DNA of 64,000 nt from Armatimonadota bacterium (GCA_026003195.1 BPGU01000004.1:382317-446316); one strand, 5' to 3'. Shown: positions 41,048 to 50,571, counted from the first letter of the stretch. Notes: generated by a model from the sequence alone, not told the origin. A program made the numbers and translations.

Positions 41048-42079
41048 ATGCGACGAGTTCTGGTAACCGGCGGCGCCGGATTCATCGGCAGTCACTTTGC
41101 GCGTTACGTGCTGAGCCACCACCCCGATTACCGGGTCACGGTGCTGGATGTGCTCACCTACGCGGGCAACCTGTCCAACCTCGCCGATCTGATGGACGAT
41201 CCGCGCTTTGCCTTCTACCACGGCGATGTGCGCGACCCGGTGGTGGTGCGCAACCTGGTGCGCAATCACGACTGGGTGGTCAACTTCGCGGCGGAGACAC
41301 ATGTAGACCGCTCTATCCTGAACCCGGGCAGCTTCCTGCAAACCGATGTGTACGGGGTGTATGTGCTGCTGGAGGCATGTCGTGAGTTCGGCGGCAGGCG
41401 ATTCCTGCAGGTATCTACAGACGAAGTGTACGGTGAGGTACTGGAAGGTTTCGCCAGCGAGGAGGCACCTTTACGCCCGCGCAGTCCCTACTCCGCCAGC
41501 AAAGCGTCAGCCGATTTGCTCACGCAGGCATACTATCACACCTACGGGCTGGACGTGGTGGTGACGCGCGGTTCCAATACCTACGGACCCAACCAGTACC
41601 CCGAAAAGATGATACCGCTGTTCATCACCAATGCACTGGAAGACCGCCCTCTGCCCCTCTATGGTGACGGCTCACAGGTGCGAGACTGGATTTACGTGGA
41701 AGACCACTGCGCGGGTATCGATACGGTACTGCATCGCGGCAAATCGGGCGAGGCATATAACGTCGGCGCGGGCAACCTGTGGAAAAACCGCGCCGTTGCC
41801 GAAAAAATACTGGAGATACTGGGCAAACCCCTTTCGCTCATCCAGTCGGTAGCGGACCGCCCGGGGCACGACCGACGCTACGCGGTAGATACCTCGAGGC
41901 TGCGTGCGCTGGGCTGGTCGCCGCGCTGGGAGTTCGAGCAGGGCTTGCAGCAGACTATCGAGTGGTACCGCACGCATGCCGACTGGTGGCAGGAAATCAA
42001 GCGCAAAAAAGAGTATCAGCAATTTGCCACGCAATGGTATGCGCAGCGTGGGGGAGACACTCCCGCGCAGGAGGAATGA
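41048..42079 (+). CDS. rfbB: dTDP-glucose 4,6-dehydratase family enzyme
   Basis: 343 residues from ATG 41048. Extended SDR: NAD-binding 'VTGGAGFIGSHFARYVL', active-site 'STDEVYGE' (Asp-Glu pair) and Tyr-x3-Lys in 'PYSASKASADL', with 'VTRGSNTYGPNQYPEKMIPL' and 'VRDWIYVEDHCAGI'. Known members turn dTDP-glucose into dTDP-4-keto-6-deoxyglucose, the precursor of dTDP-L-rhamnose and other deoxysugars. rfbA, rfbC and rfbD are not in the window, so the exact end sugar is unknown. The nucleotide-sugar dehydrogenase gene follows 14 bp later. Confidence 0.9.
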   Translation: MRRVLVTGGAGFIGSHFARYVLSHHPDYRVTVLDVLTYAGNLSNLADLMDDPRFAFYHGDVRDPVVVRNLVRNHDWVVNFAAETHVDRSILNPGSFLQTDVYGVYVLLEACREFGGRRFLQVSTDEVYGEVLEGFASEEAPLRPRSPYSASKASADLLTQAYYHTYGLDVVVTRGSNTYGPNQYPEKMIPLFITNALEDRPLPLYGDGSQVRDWIYVEDHCAGIDTVLHRGKSGEAYNVGAGNLWKNRAVAEKILEILGKPLSLIQSVADRPGHDRRYAVDTSRLRALGWSPRWEFEQGLQQTIEWYRTHADWWQEIKRKKEYQQFATQWYAQRGGDTPAQEE

Positions 42080-42093
42080 AGGAGGTTCGAGAG

Positions 42094-43401
42094 ATGCAAC
42101 AGCTGCAGCAGCGGATACAGTCCCGCACGGCGAAGGTGGGCGTGATTGGACTGGGCTACGTCGGACTGCCGATGGCGGTCGGCGCGGCGGTGGCGGGTTA
42201 TCCCGTCATCGGATTCGATATCGACAGGCGCAAGATTGACGCGATTGCTGCGGGCGAGCGATACATCGAGGATGTAGAGCCAGACGAATGGAAAATCGCC
42301 ATCGAGAGCGGACGGCTGATTGCTACGGCGGATTTCGTGCGCCTGCGCGAATGCGATGTGGTGCTGGTATGCGTGCCTACACCTATCAACCGCGCTAAAG
42401 AGCCCGACATGAGCGCCGTGGAAGCCGCTACCGACTCCATTGCGCGTGCCCTGCGGGCAGAGCAGCTGATTATCGTGGAAAGCACCACTTACCCAGGCAC
42501 AACTATTGAACTGGTCAAGCCCCGTCTGGAAGCCACCGGATTGCGGGCAGGCATCGACTTCGCGCTGGTGTTTTCCCCGGAGCGCATTGACCCCGGCAAC
42601 AAGCGTTTCAAACTGCGCCAGGTGCCCAAAGTGGTGGGTGGCTTGACGGAGCGTTGCACGCAGCTGGCGATAGAGTTTTACAGCGCGTTCATCGACCAGC
42701 TGGTTCCCGTCTCGTCCCCGACCGCGGCAGAGATGACCAAGATTTACGAGAACGTCTTCCGCAGCGTCAATATCGCACTGGTGAACGAGCTCGCCCTGCT
42801 GTGCAACCGCATGGGGCTGAATGTATGGGAAGTGATTGAAGCGGCGTCCACCAAACCATACGGCTTCATGACCTTCTACCCCGGTCCCGGTCTGGGTGGG
42901 CACTGCATCCCGGTAGACCCGTACTATCTGGCATGGAAGGCACGACACTACGACTTCCATGTGAAGTTCGTGGAGCTCTCCGCGACCATCAACGACAGTA
43001 TGCCCTACTACGTCTGCTCGCGGGTGAACGACGCGCTCAACTCGCACTTTAAGAGCGTCAACGGCTCCGACATCCTGATACTGGGCGTCACCTACAAGCG
43101 TGATGTGGCAGACCTGCGCGAGTCGCCTGCACTGAAGATTATCGAGATTTTGCACCAGCGCGGGGCGAAGGTGAGCTATCACGACCCCTACATACCGACC
43201 CTGCATGTTCAGGACCATGTAGACCTTCACCTGCAGAGCGAGACACTAACGTCAGAACGTCTCCAGCAGGCGGACTGCGTGGTGGTGGTAGCGGACCACA
43301 GCAGTTACGACTGGGCGATGATCGCGGAGAACGCGAAGCTGATTGTGGACACGCGCAACGCACTCAAGGCGTTTTCTGCGCCCCACATCTGGAAACTGTA
43401 G
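42094..43401 (+). CDS. Nucleotide-sugar dehydrogenase, UDP-GlcNAc/UDP-ManNAc type
   Basis: 435 residues from ATG 42094 after AAGGAGG; the open frame extends back through rfbB but that part is a shadow. NAD-binding 'KVGVIGLGYVGLPMAVGAAV', 'VESTTYPGTTIELVKPRLE', 'FSPERIDPGNKRFKL', and nucleophile Cys 271 in 'PGPGLGGHCIPVDPYYL'. It oxidises C6 of a UDP-sugar to the uronic acid with two NAD. The 'YPGPGLGGHCIPVDPYYLxWKAR' pattern fits WbpA/TviB UDP-GlcNAc dehydrogenases; UDP-ManNAc, made by the epimerase at 32661, is the other candidate. Co-transcribed with rfbB. Confidence 0.9.
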   Translation: MQQLQQRIQSRTAKVGVIGLGYVGLPMAVGAAVAGYPVIGFDIDRRKIDAIAAGERYIEDVEPDEWKIAIESGRLIATADFVRLRECDVVLVCVPTPINRAKEPDMSAVEAATDSIARALRAEQLIIVESTTYPGTTIELVKPRLEATGLRAGIDFALVFSPERIDPGNKRFKLRQVPKVVGGLTERCTQLAIEFYSAFIDQLVPVSSPTAAEMTKIYENVFRSVNIALVNELALLCNRMGLNVWEVIEAASTKPYGFMTFYPGPGLGGHCIPVDPYYLAWKARHYDFHVKFVELSATINDSMPYYVCSRVNDALNSHFKSVNGSDILILGVTYKRDVADLRESPALKIIEILHQRGAKVSYHDPYIPTLHVQDHVDLHLQSETLTSERLQQADCVVVVADHSSYDWAMIAENAKLIVDTRNALKAFSAPHIWKL

Positions 43402-43408
43402 GATAGAA

Positions 43409-43447
43409 GGCTGTCTGCCACGCGGAGTGTGAGCCAGGCAGACAGCC
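43409..43447. terminator. Bidirectional hairpin after the dehydrogenase gene
   Basis: GGCTGTCTGCC (43409-43419) pairs with GGCAGACAGCC (43437-43447) over a 17-nt loop. It lies between convergent stop codons of the dehydrogenase and the Uma2 gene. Confidence 0.65.
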
Positions 43448-43451
43448 CGTG

Positions 43452-44099
43452 TTACACCTGCTCAGGGTCCACCCCTAACTCGCGCAGGCGTTGCGCCAAA
43501 CGTTCCGCTCGCCGGGTCGCCTCGTCCAAACGCCTGCGCAACTCCACATAAGGCACAAAACGCTCTCCGTCAGGGCGATACAACACCAGCTCGCCATCCT
43601 CCAGAGTGAAACGTACGCCCAAACGAGGACTCACCCAGCCTTGCATCTCCCGAACCGGCGAAAAGTGCCCGTCCGAACGTAACCAGCCCTCCAAAATGCC
43701 CCGGTCCGGGTCATACAGGTAATACTCCTCCACACCATACCGCTCGTAAAAACCGAACTTCTCTATTAATTCCGAAGGACGGTTGCCCGGTGAGAGCATC
43801 TCAAACACCACCTGCGGTGCGATGTCTCCCTCCTCCCACTGCTTGTAGCTGCCGCGATGCCCTTTGGGACGCCCGAACACCACCATCACATCGGGGGCAG
43901 TGCGGATGTCGGGTCTGCCCTCTACGGGATACCACAGCAGGTCGGCGGCGACGAACACATCTTCGCGGTCGGCAAACAGGGCACAGAGGTTGTCATAGAG
44001 GTAGACGATGGTTTCCAGTTGCTTCGTATTGTCCGCCATGGGCTTGCCATCGCTTTCTGGGTAGACAGTCTCGCTTCTAGGTATCGGTTGTACTGCCAT
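43452..44099 (-). CDS. Uma2-family (DUF820) putative endonuclease
   Basis: 215 residues. PD-(D/E)XK fold of the Uma2 type: 'RTAPDVMVVFGRPKGHRGSY', 'APQVVFEMLSPGNRPSELIEKFGFYERYGVEEYYLYDP' spread over residues ~65-135, giving the Asp, Glu and the K-x-x-F-Y helix. The C-terminal ~45 residues are a charged coiled coil ('LRRRLDEATRRAERLAQRL'), common in this family. These genes are amplified in Cyanobacteria and Armatimonadota; their function is unproven. ATG 44099 versus the internal ATG 44039 is uncertain. It stands alone, convergent with the sugar genes. Confidence 0.85.
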   Translation of the reverse strand: MAVQPIPRSETVYPESDGKPMADNTKQLETIVYLYDNLCALFADREDVFVAADLLWYPVEGRPDIRTAPDVMVVFGRPKGHRGSYKQWEEGDIAPQVVFEMLSPGNRPSELIEKFGFYERYGVEEYYLYDPDRGILEGWLRSDGHFSPVREMQGWVSPRLGVRFTLEDGELVLYRPDGERFVPYVELRRRLDEATRRAERLAQRLRELGVDPEQV

Positions 44100-44241
44100 A
44101 TCGCATCACCAGCGTTATTATACCAGATGCGTCCAGGAAGATATTCGAGATCCCCCTTCAGGTGCAGGTGCACCCGTCCATGATGAATCCCTAGCATTTT
44201 GGAGTATAGTTGTGCTAAATGCAGTGTAATAGGGGGGTGCA

Positions 44242-44295
44242 ATGCATCACCATCACTCAGACGATAGCCATTCCCATACGCAACCGTGCATGTAG
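44242..44295 (+). other. Possible His-rich 17-codon open frame
   Basis: ATG 44242 is preceded by GGGGGGTGC and encodes MHHHHSDDSHSHTQPCM, six His in 17 codons, then TAG. It lies in a 464-bp gap (44100-44563) whose only other signal is the LacI promoter. It could be a leader peptide or a metal-binding micropeptide, or chance; there is no his operon downstream and no clear attenuator. Confidence 0.25.
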
Positions 44296-44472
44296 ACTCC
44301 GAACATCCGTCAGGTGAGGCACACCACGCTATCGGGAAACACGCACACGGCGAGATGGGGACACACCTGCACCCTTGAGGGGCACGTACCCTATGCGAAG
44401 CTGACACCGTTGCGTCTACCGGCAGTCCCTGGCATTTTCACGAGTTTCTCTCCAAAAATCGTGCGAAACCTC

Positions 44473-44533
44473 TTGACAAACACGGCGGAGAAGAGTATTC
44501 TAAAGATAGTTAATCGTTTACCGTTAGACGATT
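44473..44533 (+). promoter_or_regulatory. Promoter and operator-like palindrome of the LacI-family gene
   Basis: TTGACA (44473-44478), 17 bp, TATTCT (44496-44501). Just downstream AATCGT (44512-44517) and ACGATT (44528-44533) form a 22-bp inverted repeat with a 10-bp centre, placed where a bound repressor would block elongation or initiation. Autorepression by the LacI-type protein encoded next is likely. Confidence 0.6.
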
Positions 44534-44563
44534 GCTGTTAATCTTTTACTTAATGGTGGAACG

Positions 44564-45559
44564 ATGCGAGTCACCATCAAGGACATTGCGAATCGGTTAA
44601 ATCTGTCCACGGCAACGGTGTCGAAGGTGCTGAGCGGACGGGAAAGCGCGTTCATCTCGGAGGCGACGAGGCAAAAGGTGCTGGAAACGGCGCGAGAAAT
44701 GGGCTACCGCCCGAACCGGGTAGCGCGTGCGTTAGTCACAGGCAAGACCGACATCATCTCGTTATGGGCAGAGACACTGGCGCCTTACCATACGGAAGTG
44801 GTGAACCTGTTGATGGACCAGATGCGCCCCTACGGCTTTGAGCTCATTGTAACGGATATGGTGAAACATCCCGACTGGCGTGCCTACTGTGAGAAGTTTC
44901 CACAATGGCAGGTGGACGGCATCATCGCGCTGGATTCGCCGCGCTGTGTGCGCGCGTATCGCGAGGCGAATCCGATGGTGCGCACCCCGCTGGTAAGCAT
45001 CGGCGCGTACTACGTGGAAGAGGGCGACTTTGTTGGAGTGGACCTGTACTCGGGTGCGACAGAGGCAGTGCAACATCTGTTGCAGACAGGGTGTCGGCGT
45101 CCGGCTTATCTGGTGTGTGAGTACGGTAACCACGTTGGCGACGCCCGCTATGATGGTTATACCTTCGTGATGCAGCAGTCGGGGCTGGAGCCGTTAGTCA
45201 TTGTGGCGGAGCAGTCCTCACGTCCCAGCGCGCGCCAGCGCATGCATGAGTATCTGGACGAGTACCCCTGTCCCGACGGCTTGTTCTGTTTCAACGATGA
45301 GATGGCAATCGGCGCGTACCGTGCTCTGTGCGAGCGTGGCATCCGCGTGCCAGACGATGTAGCCATCGTGGGCTGTGACGGCATCATGGACACCGAATAC
45401 CTGGAGCGTCCATTGAGCACAGTGGTACAGCCGGTCGCGGAGATGTGCCGATTGGGATGGGAGTTTTTGCTCCGACGTATCGAGAACCCATCGGTCGCCC
45501 CCCAGCAGGTGTTGCTGAAGGCGCATCTGGTGGTGCGTGATTCGTCACGGAGGGGTTAG
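44564..45559 (+). CDS. LacI-family transcriptional regulator
   Basis: 331 residues. N-terminal helix-turn-helix 'TIKDIANRLNLSTATVSKVL' and hinge helix 'YRPNRVARAL' bind DNA; the rest is a periplasmic-binding-like sensor domain with 'DGIIALDSPR', 'GDFVGVDLYSGATEAVQHLL', 'PDGLFCFNDEMAIGAYRAL' and 'PDDVAIVGCDGIMDTEYL'. Family members usually repress sugar genes until a sugar or sugar phosphate binds. The effector here is unknown. Its ribosome site (GGTGGAA) is weak. The nearest downstream gene is a pseudopilin, so its sugar targets are probably elsewhere, such as the sugar-use genes scattered in this window. Confidence 0.93.
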   Translation: MRVTIKDIANRLNLSTATVSKVLSGRESAFISEATRQKVLETAREMGYRPNRVARALVTGKTDIISLWAETLAPYHTEVVNLLMDQMRPYGFELIVTDMVKHPDWRAYCEKFPQWQVDGIIALDSPRCVRAYREANPMVRTPLVSIGAYYVEEGDFVGVDLYSGATEAVQHLLQTGCRRPAYLVCEYGNHVGDARYDGYTFVMQQSGLEPLVIVAEQSSRPSARQRMHEYLDEYPCPDGLFCFNDEMAIGAYRALCERGIRVPDDVAIVGCDGIMDTEYLERPLSTVVQPVAEMCRLGWEFLLRRIENPSVAPQQVLLKAHLVVRDSSRRG

Positions 45560-45573
45560 CATCCTGGTAATTC

Positions 45574-45590
45574 CGGCAGGTACCCTGCCG
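45574..45590 (+). terminator. Short perfect hairpin between lacI-type gene and pseudopilin gene
   Basis: CGGCAGG (45574-45580), TAC, CCTGCCG (45584-45590), then TCCAATCTG. It could end the regulator transcript before the pseudopilin gene. Confidence 0.4.
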
Positions 45591-45624
45591 TCCAATCTGA
45601 TACATCCTAAGGAGGTTGAGACCT

Positions 45625-46524
45625 ATGAAGCGCGCGTTTACACTCATCGAGCTGCTTGTGGTCATCGCGATTATCGCGATACTGGCAGCCATCCTCTTCC
45701 CCGTGTTCGCACAGGCACGGGAGAAAGCCCGTCAGTCTGCTTGTCTGAGCAACGTGAAGCAGATTGGTCTGGGCGTCATCATGTATACCCAGGACTATGA
45801 CGAAACCCTTCCGCGTGACCACTCCATCTGGCCCAACCCCGGCGGCGCTCTGGGGCACTACGGTCCCTGCGGACGGCGCAACGTGAACGCCCGCATCGAG
45901 ACCAAAATCGCCCCGTACCTGAAGAACCTGGACATCTTCTGGTGCAACAGCGCCAACGTGCAGGCAACGGGCATAGTGGTGTGGACAGCGGACGGCAATG
46001 TGCCCGCAGGTGGTCAGTGCCGGTGGAACGGCTGGGCATATCCAGACTTCATGTGTTTCCCCGGCGACACCGGTAAAGGACGTCCGTTCAGCTACGGCTG
46101 GAACGTGTATACGCTCACCAACCCCAACCACGTGGAGTCCGCCGCGCAGGGCGAACTGGGCTGCCTGAGTGTCTTCCCGCCTGCCCCGCTGGCGGCGGTG
46201 GTCTCACCGGCGACAAAAGTAATGTTGATGGACGGTCAGCATAAGGATATGGACGCCTGGCGCGCACCTTTTGCTAACTATCCGGGTTATCCCCTGCAAG
46301 CAATCAACTGCGACGAGTGTTGGCAGGGCATCAGTAGCATTGGCGCCTGCGTAGGCAACCCAACCCCTATCAACCCGAACAGCCACACACGCCATACGCA
46401 GGGGCAAAACTGGGCATATCTGGATGGACATGCGAAGTTCATGCCCTACCGCGAACTGTGCAAGCCCTGGCCCACCGTGTGGACAGACGTGTGGGTGAAG
46501 TACTGGTGGCACGACCAGCCGTGA
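45625..46524 (+). CDS. DUF1559-type prepilin-like protein with H-X9-DG motif
   Basis: 299 residues from ATG 45625, 9 bp after AAGGAGGT. It begins '[20 protein letters not shown]', a class III prepilin signal cut after Ala by a prepilin peptidase, followed by the helix '[20 protein letters not shown]' and '[12 protein letters not shown]'. The C-terminal motif '[16 protein letters not shown]' is the H-X9-DG signature. Large paralogous families of such proteins occur in Planctomycetes and Armatimonadota; they may be minor pilins or pseudopilins of a type II secretion or type IV pilus apparatus, but function is unproven. Standalone, followed by a bidirectional hairpin. Confidence 0.9.
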   Translation: MKRAFTLIELLVVIAIIAILAAILFPVFAQAREKARQSACLSNVKQIGLGVIMYTQDYDETLPRDHSIWPNPGGALGHYGPCGRRNVNARIETKIAPYLKNLDIFWCNSANVQATGIVVWTADGNVPAGGQCRWNGWAYPDFMCFPGDTGKGRPFSYGWNVYTLTNPNHVESAAQGELGCLSVFPPAPLAAVVSPATKVMLMDGQHKDMDAWRAPFANYPGYPLQAINCDECWQGISSIGACVGNPTPINPNSHTRHTQGQNWAYLDGHAKFMPYRELCKPWPTVWTDVWVKYWWHDQP

Positions 46525-46539
46525 ACCAGAGCATGACCA

Positions 46540-46567
46540 CCCCCTTCTCCCCTATGGGAGAAGGGGG
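46540..46567. terminator. Bidirectional terminator between pseudopilin and purine permease genes
   Basis: Perfect 12-bp stem: CCCCCTTCTCCC (46540-46551), loop CTAT, GGGAGAAGGGGG (46556-46567), between convergent stop codons. Confidence 0.8.
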
Positions 46568-46572
46568 CTCAC

Positions 46573-47925
46573 TTAAGCTCCCCACGCGAAGCTGATGGCG
46601 AACAGCAGGGCGATACCGTACATCCAGGGGGATACCTCGCGCCCCCTGCCGCGCAACAGCATCACCACCACGTGCGAGATAAAGCCCACGCCAATGCCGA
46701 AGGAGATGCTCTGGGTGAACGGGATGAGCAGCATCGTCAGGAAGGCAGGGATACCGTGTTCTGGCGTCTCGAATTCCATCTCCCGCACGACGCTCATCAT
46801 CAGGTAGCCGACAATGATTAACGCTGGAGCAGTAGCCACCGAAGGAACAGCTCCCACCAAAGGGGCAAAGAGCAGGCTCAGCAGGAACAGCACACCCACT
46901 ACCACTGCAGTGAGCCCTGTGCGCCCGCCTTCGCTGATGCCCGCCGCGCTTTCGATGTAGGTGGTGACAGAACTTGCGCCGCACAACCCGCCCCACACCG
47001 CTGCCAGCGAGTCGGTAAGCAGTACGCGGTTGAGGCGGGGCAAATTGCCGCGCTCGTCCAGAAAACCCGCCTGTCCCCCGATGCCGATGACCGTGCCCAT
47101 CGTATCGAAGAAGTCAGTGATGAGAAAAGCGAAAATGACGCCCACCAGCGCAGGCTGCAACGCCCCCACAACGTTCGCCTGCCCGAAGGTAGAGAAATCG
47201 GGCATCGCCAGCCACCGTTCGGGCAGGGTGGTCAATCGGGTAGCTCCCGGCGTGAGCACATCGGCTACCCACGCCACCACCGCCGTGCCCAAAATACCCA
47301 GCAATATCGCCCCGCGCACTCGAAAGGCTAACAGCAGCATCATCAACAGCACACCCATCGTGGAAACCAGCGTGCCTTTGGTGGTAAACGCGCCGTGTGT
47401 CAGGTAGACGCTTTCGGGTCCTTTCAGCACCCAGCCTGCATGCTGCAGCCCTAGAAAGGCGATAAAGATGCCGATACCTACGCCGATAGCGCGTTTGAGG
47501 TTCATGGGGATCGCCTGCATCACCTGTTCACGCACCCGGGTAAGCACCAGCACGGTCACGATTGCCCCCTCTACCACGATGACGCCCATCATGGTCTGCC
47601 AGTCCATGCCCGGTTGCGTAGCGTGCATAGCGAGCGCGGCGTTCAAGCCCATGCCGCTGGCGAGGGCAAAGGGGTAGTTCGCCCACAAACCCATGAGAAG
47701 CGTGGGGATGGCAGCGGCGACACAGGTGGCGGCGGCAACCGCCTCGACGGGCATTCCTGCCGTCTTCAGTACCAGCGGGTTCACGAAGATGATGTACGCC
47801 ATCGTCATGAACGTGGCAAGCCCGGCGATAACCTCACGCTCTACCGTGCTGCCGCGTTCGTCCAGCGCAAAAAGGCGGTTCAGGATGCTACGGGAAGCGG
47901 ATGAGGGTGAATACGTCGTAGCCAT
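46573..47925 (-). CDS. NCS2/AzgA-type adenine/guanine/hypoxanthine permease
   Basis: 450 residues with ~12-14 membrane segments. Start '[32 protein letters not shown]' and '[12 protein letters not shown]', '[19 protein letters not shown]' and '[20 protein letters not shown]' are typical of the AzgA branch of purine:proton symporters. The ATG at 47925 (GGAAGGTG before it) lies inside the apt gene, a 38-bp overlap, so uptake of purine base and its phosphoribosylation are expressed together. Last gene of the mtnP-mtnA-apt operon, which points to adenine as the main substrate. Confidence 0.93.
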   Translation of the reverse strand: MATTYSPSSASRSILNRLFALDERGSTVEREVIAGLATFMTMAYIIFVNPLVLKTAGMPVEAVAAATCVAAAIPTLLMGLWANYPFALASGMGLNAALAMHATQPGMDWQTMMGVIVVEGAIVTVLVLTRVREQVMQAIPMNLKRAIGVGIGIFIAFLGLQHAGWVLKGPESVYLTHGAFTTKGTLVSTMGVLLMMLLLAFRVRGAILLGILGTAVVAWVADVLTPGATRLTTLPERWLAMPDFSTFGQANVVGALQPALVGVIFAFLITDFFDTMGTVIGIGGQAGFLDERGNLPRLNRVLLTDSLAAVWGGLCGASSVTTYIESAAGISEGGRTGLTAVVVGVLFLLSLLFAPLVGAVPSVATAPALIIVGYLMMSVVREMEFETPEHGIPAFLTMLLIPFTQSISFGIGVGFISHVVVMLLRGRGREVSPWMYGIALLFAISFAWGA

Positions 47926-48412
47926 GCAGCACCTTCCGTCCCTTCAGAAACTCTAGCTCAATCAGGAAGTCAAAGCCGGCGACCACTCCGCCCAGGCGCT
48001 CCACCAGCCGTGCCGCCGCAGCGGCGGTGCCACCGGTTGCCAGCAAGTCATCTACAATCACCACACGTTGTCCGGGCTGTACGGCGTCGATGTGTATCTC
48101 CATCGCGTTGGTGCCGTACTCCAGCGCATACTCCTCCACAATCTTCTTGTAGGGCAACTTGCCCAGTTTGCGCACCGGCACGAACCCCACGCCCAGCTCC
48201 AGCGCAATCGGGATGCCGAACACGAAACCGCGCGACTCGATGCCCACAATCACATCGGGCTGGCGACTGCGAGCATACTCGGTCATCTGCTCCACCACTT
48301 CGCGCAACGCCTGCGGGTTCTGCAGCACAGGCGTGATGTCGCGGAAGAGCACCCCGGGCTGTGGAAAATCGGGAATATTGCGTATCAGCTTCTCAGCGAG
48401 CAGTTCCCCCAT
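47888..48412 (-). CDS. apt: Adenine phosphoribosyltransferase
   Basis: 174 residues from ATG 48412, whose A is shared with the mtnA stop (TGATG); GGGAGG lies 7 bp before. It makes AMP and pyrophosphate from adenine and PRPP. Marks: '[19 protein letters not shown]', '[18 protein letters not shown]', '[13 protein letters not shown]' and the PRPP loop '[20 protein letters not shown]'. It recovers the adenine released by the MtnP enzyme encoded first in the operon and adenine brought in by the overlapping permease. Confidence 0.96.
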   Translation of the reverse strand: MGELLAEKLIRNIPDFPQPGVLFRDITPVLQNPQALREVVEQMTEYARSRQPDVIVGIESRGFVFGIPIALELGVGFVPVRKLGKLPYKKIVEEYALEYGTNAMEIHIDAVQPGQRVVIVDDLLATGGTAAAAARLVERLGGVVAGFDFLIELEFLKGRKVLHGYDVFTLIRFP

Positions 48413-49464
48413 CACCGAACCTCCCCCGAACGTTTTGCCACTATCTGAGCCAGTGAATCAGCATACGGCGGTCGGGCGATGCCCCCCTCGGTGACGATGG
48501 CGCTTATCAGCTCTGCAGGCGTCACATCGAAGGCAGGATTCATCACCTTCACCCCTTCGGGCGCGATACGCACCCCCGCGATGTGCGTCACCTCCTCAGG
48601 CGACCGCTCTTCAATCGGGATGCCCGAACCGTCCGCCACCGACAGGTCAATCGTCGAAACAGGTGCTGCTACGTAGAACGGGATACCGTGCCACTTCGCC
48701 AGCACCGCCACGCTGTAGGTTCCCACCTTGTTTGCCACGTCGCCGTTGGCGGCGATTCGGTCCGCCCCGACCACCACCGCATCGATTTCGCCCCGACGCA
48801 TCAGCATCCCTGCCATGTTGTCGGTAATCACCGTAACGGGAATGCCTTCCTGCACCAGCTCCCACGCGGTGAGCTGCATCCCCTGCAGACGTGGGCGGGT
48901 TTCGTCGGCGTACACATGCACGCGCTTGCCCGCCTCCACCGCGGCACGAATGACGCCCAGTGCGGTGCCGTATCCCACCGTCGCCAGCGCGCCCGCGTTG
49001 CAATGGGTGAGGATGCGTGCGCCGTCGGGTATCAGCGTTTGCCCATGCCGACCGATGGCGCGGTTGGCTTCCACGTCCTCTCGCAGGATGGCTTCGCTCT
49101 CCTCGCGCAGGCGACGACGCACCTCGCCAGGGGTGTCGCACCCCTGTACCACACGCTTCATGCGCTCAATCGCCCAGAAGAGGTTGACCGCCGTCGGGCG
49201 GGTGGAAGCCAAAGCGTCTGCCGCTTTCTGCCACTGCTCACGGAAGGCTGGCATGTCCGATGCCTCTATCGCCTCCGCCGCCAGCACCAGTCCACACGCC
49301 GCCGCCGCACCGATAGCTGGCGCCCCGCGTACCACCATGCGCCGAATCGCCTCGGCGACCTCGCGCCAGTCGGTGTAGATCACCTCCACCAAGCGGTGCG
49401 GCAACTGCGTCTGGTCTATCAGCACCAGCGCTCTGCCTTCCCAGCGGACGGGGCGAATCTCCAT
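48412..49464 (-). CDS. mtnA: S-methyl-5-thioribose-1-phosphate isomerase
   Basis: 350 residues from ATG 49464, one base after the mtnP stop; the longer upstream frame overlaps mtnP and is not used. It isomerises methylthioribose 1-phosphate to methylthioribulose 1-phosphate in methionine salvage. Marks of the aIF2B-like family: '[19 protein letters not shown]', '[20 protein letters not shown]', '[12 protein letters not shown]', '[20 protein letters not shown]' with the catalytic Asp, and '[12 protein letters not shown]'. Later methionine-salvage genes (mtnB, C, D) are not present in the window. Confidence 0.95.
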   Translation of the reverse strand: MEIRPVRWEGRALVLIDQTQLPHRLVEVIYTDWREVAEAIRRMVVRGAPAIGAAAACGLVLAAEAIEASDMPAFREQWQKAADALASTRPTAVNLFWAIERMKRVVQGCDTPGEVRRRLREESEAILREDVEANRAIGRHGQTLIPDGARILTHCNAGALATVGYGTALGVIRAAVEAGKRVHVYADETRPRLQGMQLTAWELVQEGIPVTVITDNMAGMLMRRGEIDAVVVGADRIAANGDVANKVGTYSVAVLAKWHGIPFYVAAPVSTIDLSVADGSGIPIEERSPEEVTHIAGVRIAPEGVKVMNPAFDVTPAELISAIVTEGGIARPPYADSLAQIVAKRSGEVR

Positions 49465-49465
49465 C

Positions 49466-50275
49466 TCACACCTCGATGCGCGCATGGTCCAGCACGTGCG
49501 GACAGGGGCACTCCCGGGCATCGGGAATGCGCCGGATCATCTCCAGCACCACGTTCTTGATGCGCTCGGAATTGCGCTGGAACACCTCCAGCACCTCTTT
49601 CGTGGTGACCGGAGGAACCTGTCCGCCCATCACCAGCCCGCTATCGTAATCGGTAATCAGCGAGATGCCCACCACGCACATCGCCAGCTCTCGCGCCAGA
49701 TACGCCTCCGGGTACTGCGTCATGCTGATCACCTCCCAGCCCATGGAGGTGTACCACTGGCTCTCTGCTTTGGTGGAGAAGCGCGGTCCCTGAATCACCA
49801 CCACCGTACCGCGCTCATGGCAGGTGATGCCCTGCTCACGAATGACATCAACCGCTATCTGGCGCAGTACGGGGCAATAGGGGTCAGCTGGCGAGACGTG
49901 CGTGACAACGGGACCTTCATAGAAGGTATCCGCCCGTCCGTGCGTACGGTCTACGTACTGGTCCACCACCACGAAGTCGCCCGGGTGGATATGCGCCTGC
50001 AGGCTGCCCGCTGCGAAGGGGCTGATGATGCGCGTGACGCCCAGCTCCTTCATCGCCCACAGGTTGGCACGGAAGTTAATCTTATGGGGAGGAATGCTGT
50101 GGTGTCGCCCGTGTCGGGGCAGGAAGGCGACCCGCTTGCCGTGTACCTCCGCGAGGGCGATGTGGTCGCTGGGCGCGCCGTAGGGTGTTTCTATCTTGAT
50201 TTCCTGAACGTTGTCTAAGAAGCGGTAAAACCCCGAACCGCCAAACACACCGATATCCGCCTGTGGCTTGCTCAT
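49466..50275 (-). CDS. mtnP: S-methyl-5'-thioadenosine phosphorylase
   Basis: 269 residues from ATG 50275 after GAGGGGAGAG. It splits methylthioadenosine with phosphate into adenine and methylthioribose 1-phosphate. Marks of PNP family 2: '[16 protein letters not shown]', '[24 protein letters not shown]' (spread over ~45-75), '[20 protein letters not shown]', '[20 protein letters not shown]' and '[19 protein letters not shown]'. The products feed mtnA and apt downstream. First gene of the operon, with its own promoter at 50312-50341. Confidence 0.96.
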   Translation of the reverse strand: MSKPQADIGVFGGSGFYRFLDNVQEIKIETPYGAPSDHIALAEVHGKRVAFLPRHGRHHSIPPHKINFRANLWAMKELGVTRIISPFAAGSLQAHIHPGDFVVVDQYVDRTHGRADTFYEGPVVTHVSPADPYCPVLRQIAVDVIREQGITCHERGTVVVIQGPRFSTKAESQWYTSMGWEVISMTQYPEAYLARELAMCVVGISLITDYDSGLVMGGQVPPVTTKEVLEVFQRNSERIKNVVLEMIRRIPDARECPCPHVLDHARIEV

Positions 50276-50311
50276 AGGCTCTCCCCTCAATCCGTCGTGA
50301 TGCCGAAGCTC

Positions 50312-50341
50312 ATTATAACTGTCTGAGAGCGTTTTTTGCAA
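50312..50341 (-). promoter_or_regulatory. Promoter of the mtnP-mtnA-apt operon
   Basis: On the minus strand TTGCAA (50341-50336), 18 bp, TATAAT (50317-50312), ~37 bp before the mtnP ATG. Identical boxes and spacing to the divergent rpsF promoter. Confidence 0.75.
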
Positions 50342-50461
50342 ATGGGAAGAGCCAACGCGCCAGACCACTGAGGGAGAGTTCGAGCGAGCCACCTCCGATA
50401 GATGGTGACAAAGTTGCTGTAGACACCAGTCAGGCGATTGCTGTGCTCAATAATGCGCCCC

Positions 50462-50491
50462 TTGCAAACTGCACCCCGGCGATAGTATAAT
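50462..50491 (+). promoter_or_regulatory. Promoter of the rpsF-ssb-rpsR operon
   Basis: TTGCAA (50462-50467), 18 bp, TATAAT (50486-50491), 80 bp before the rpsF start, leaving a leader that could carry autoregulation by S6/S18. Confidence 0.75.
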
Positions 50492-50571
50492 AACCTGAGG
50501 CTTAAAAAGCACCCTTCCTGCTCCCCCAACGAGGGCGGAGCCCAATCAGTCCAGAGGGAGGAAACACGACA

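Noticed and set aside
37612-44099. Defence island reading of the AAA/DUF4143 and Uma2 genes
   Set aside because: They are solitary, 5 kb apart, separated by envelope and sugar genes, and no toxin, restriction or mobile gene accompanies them.
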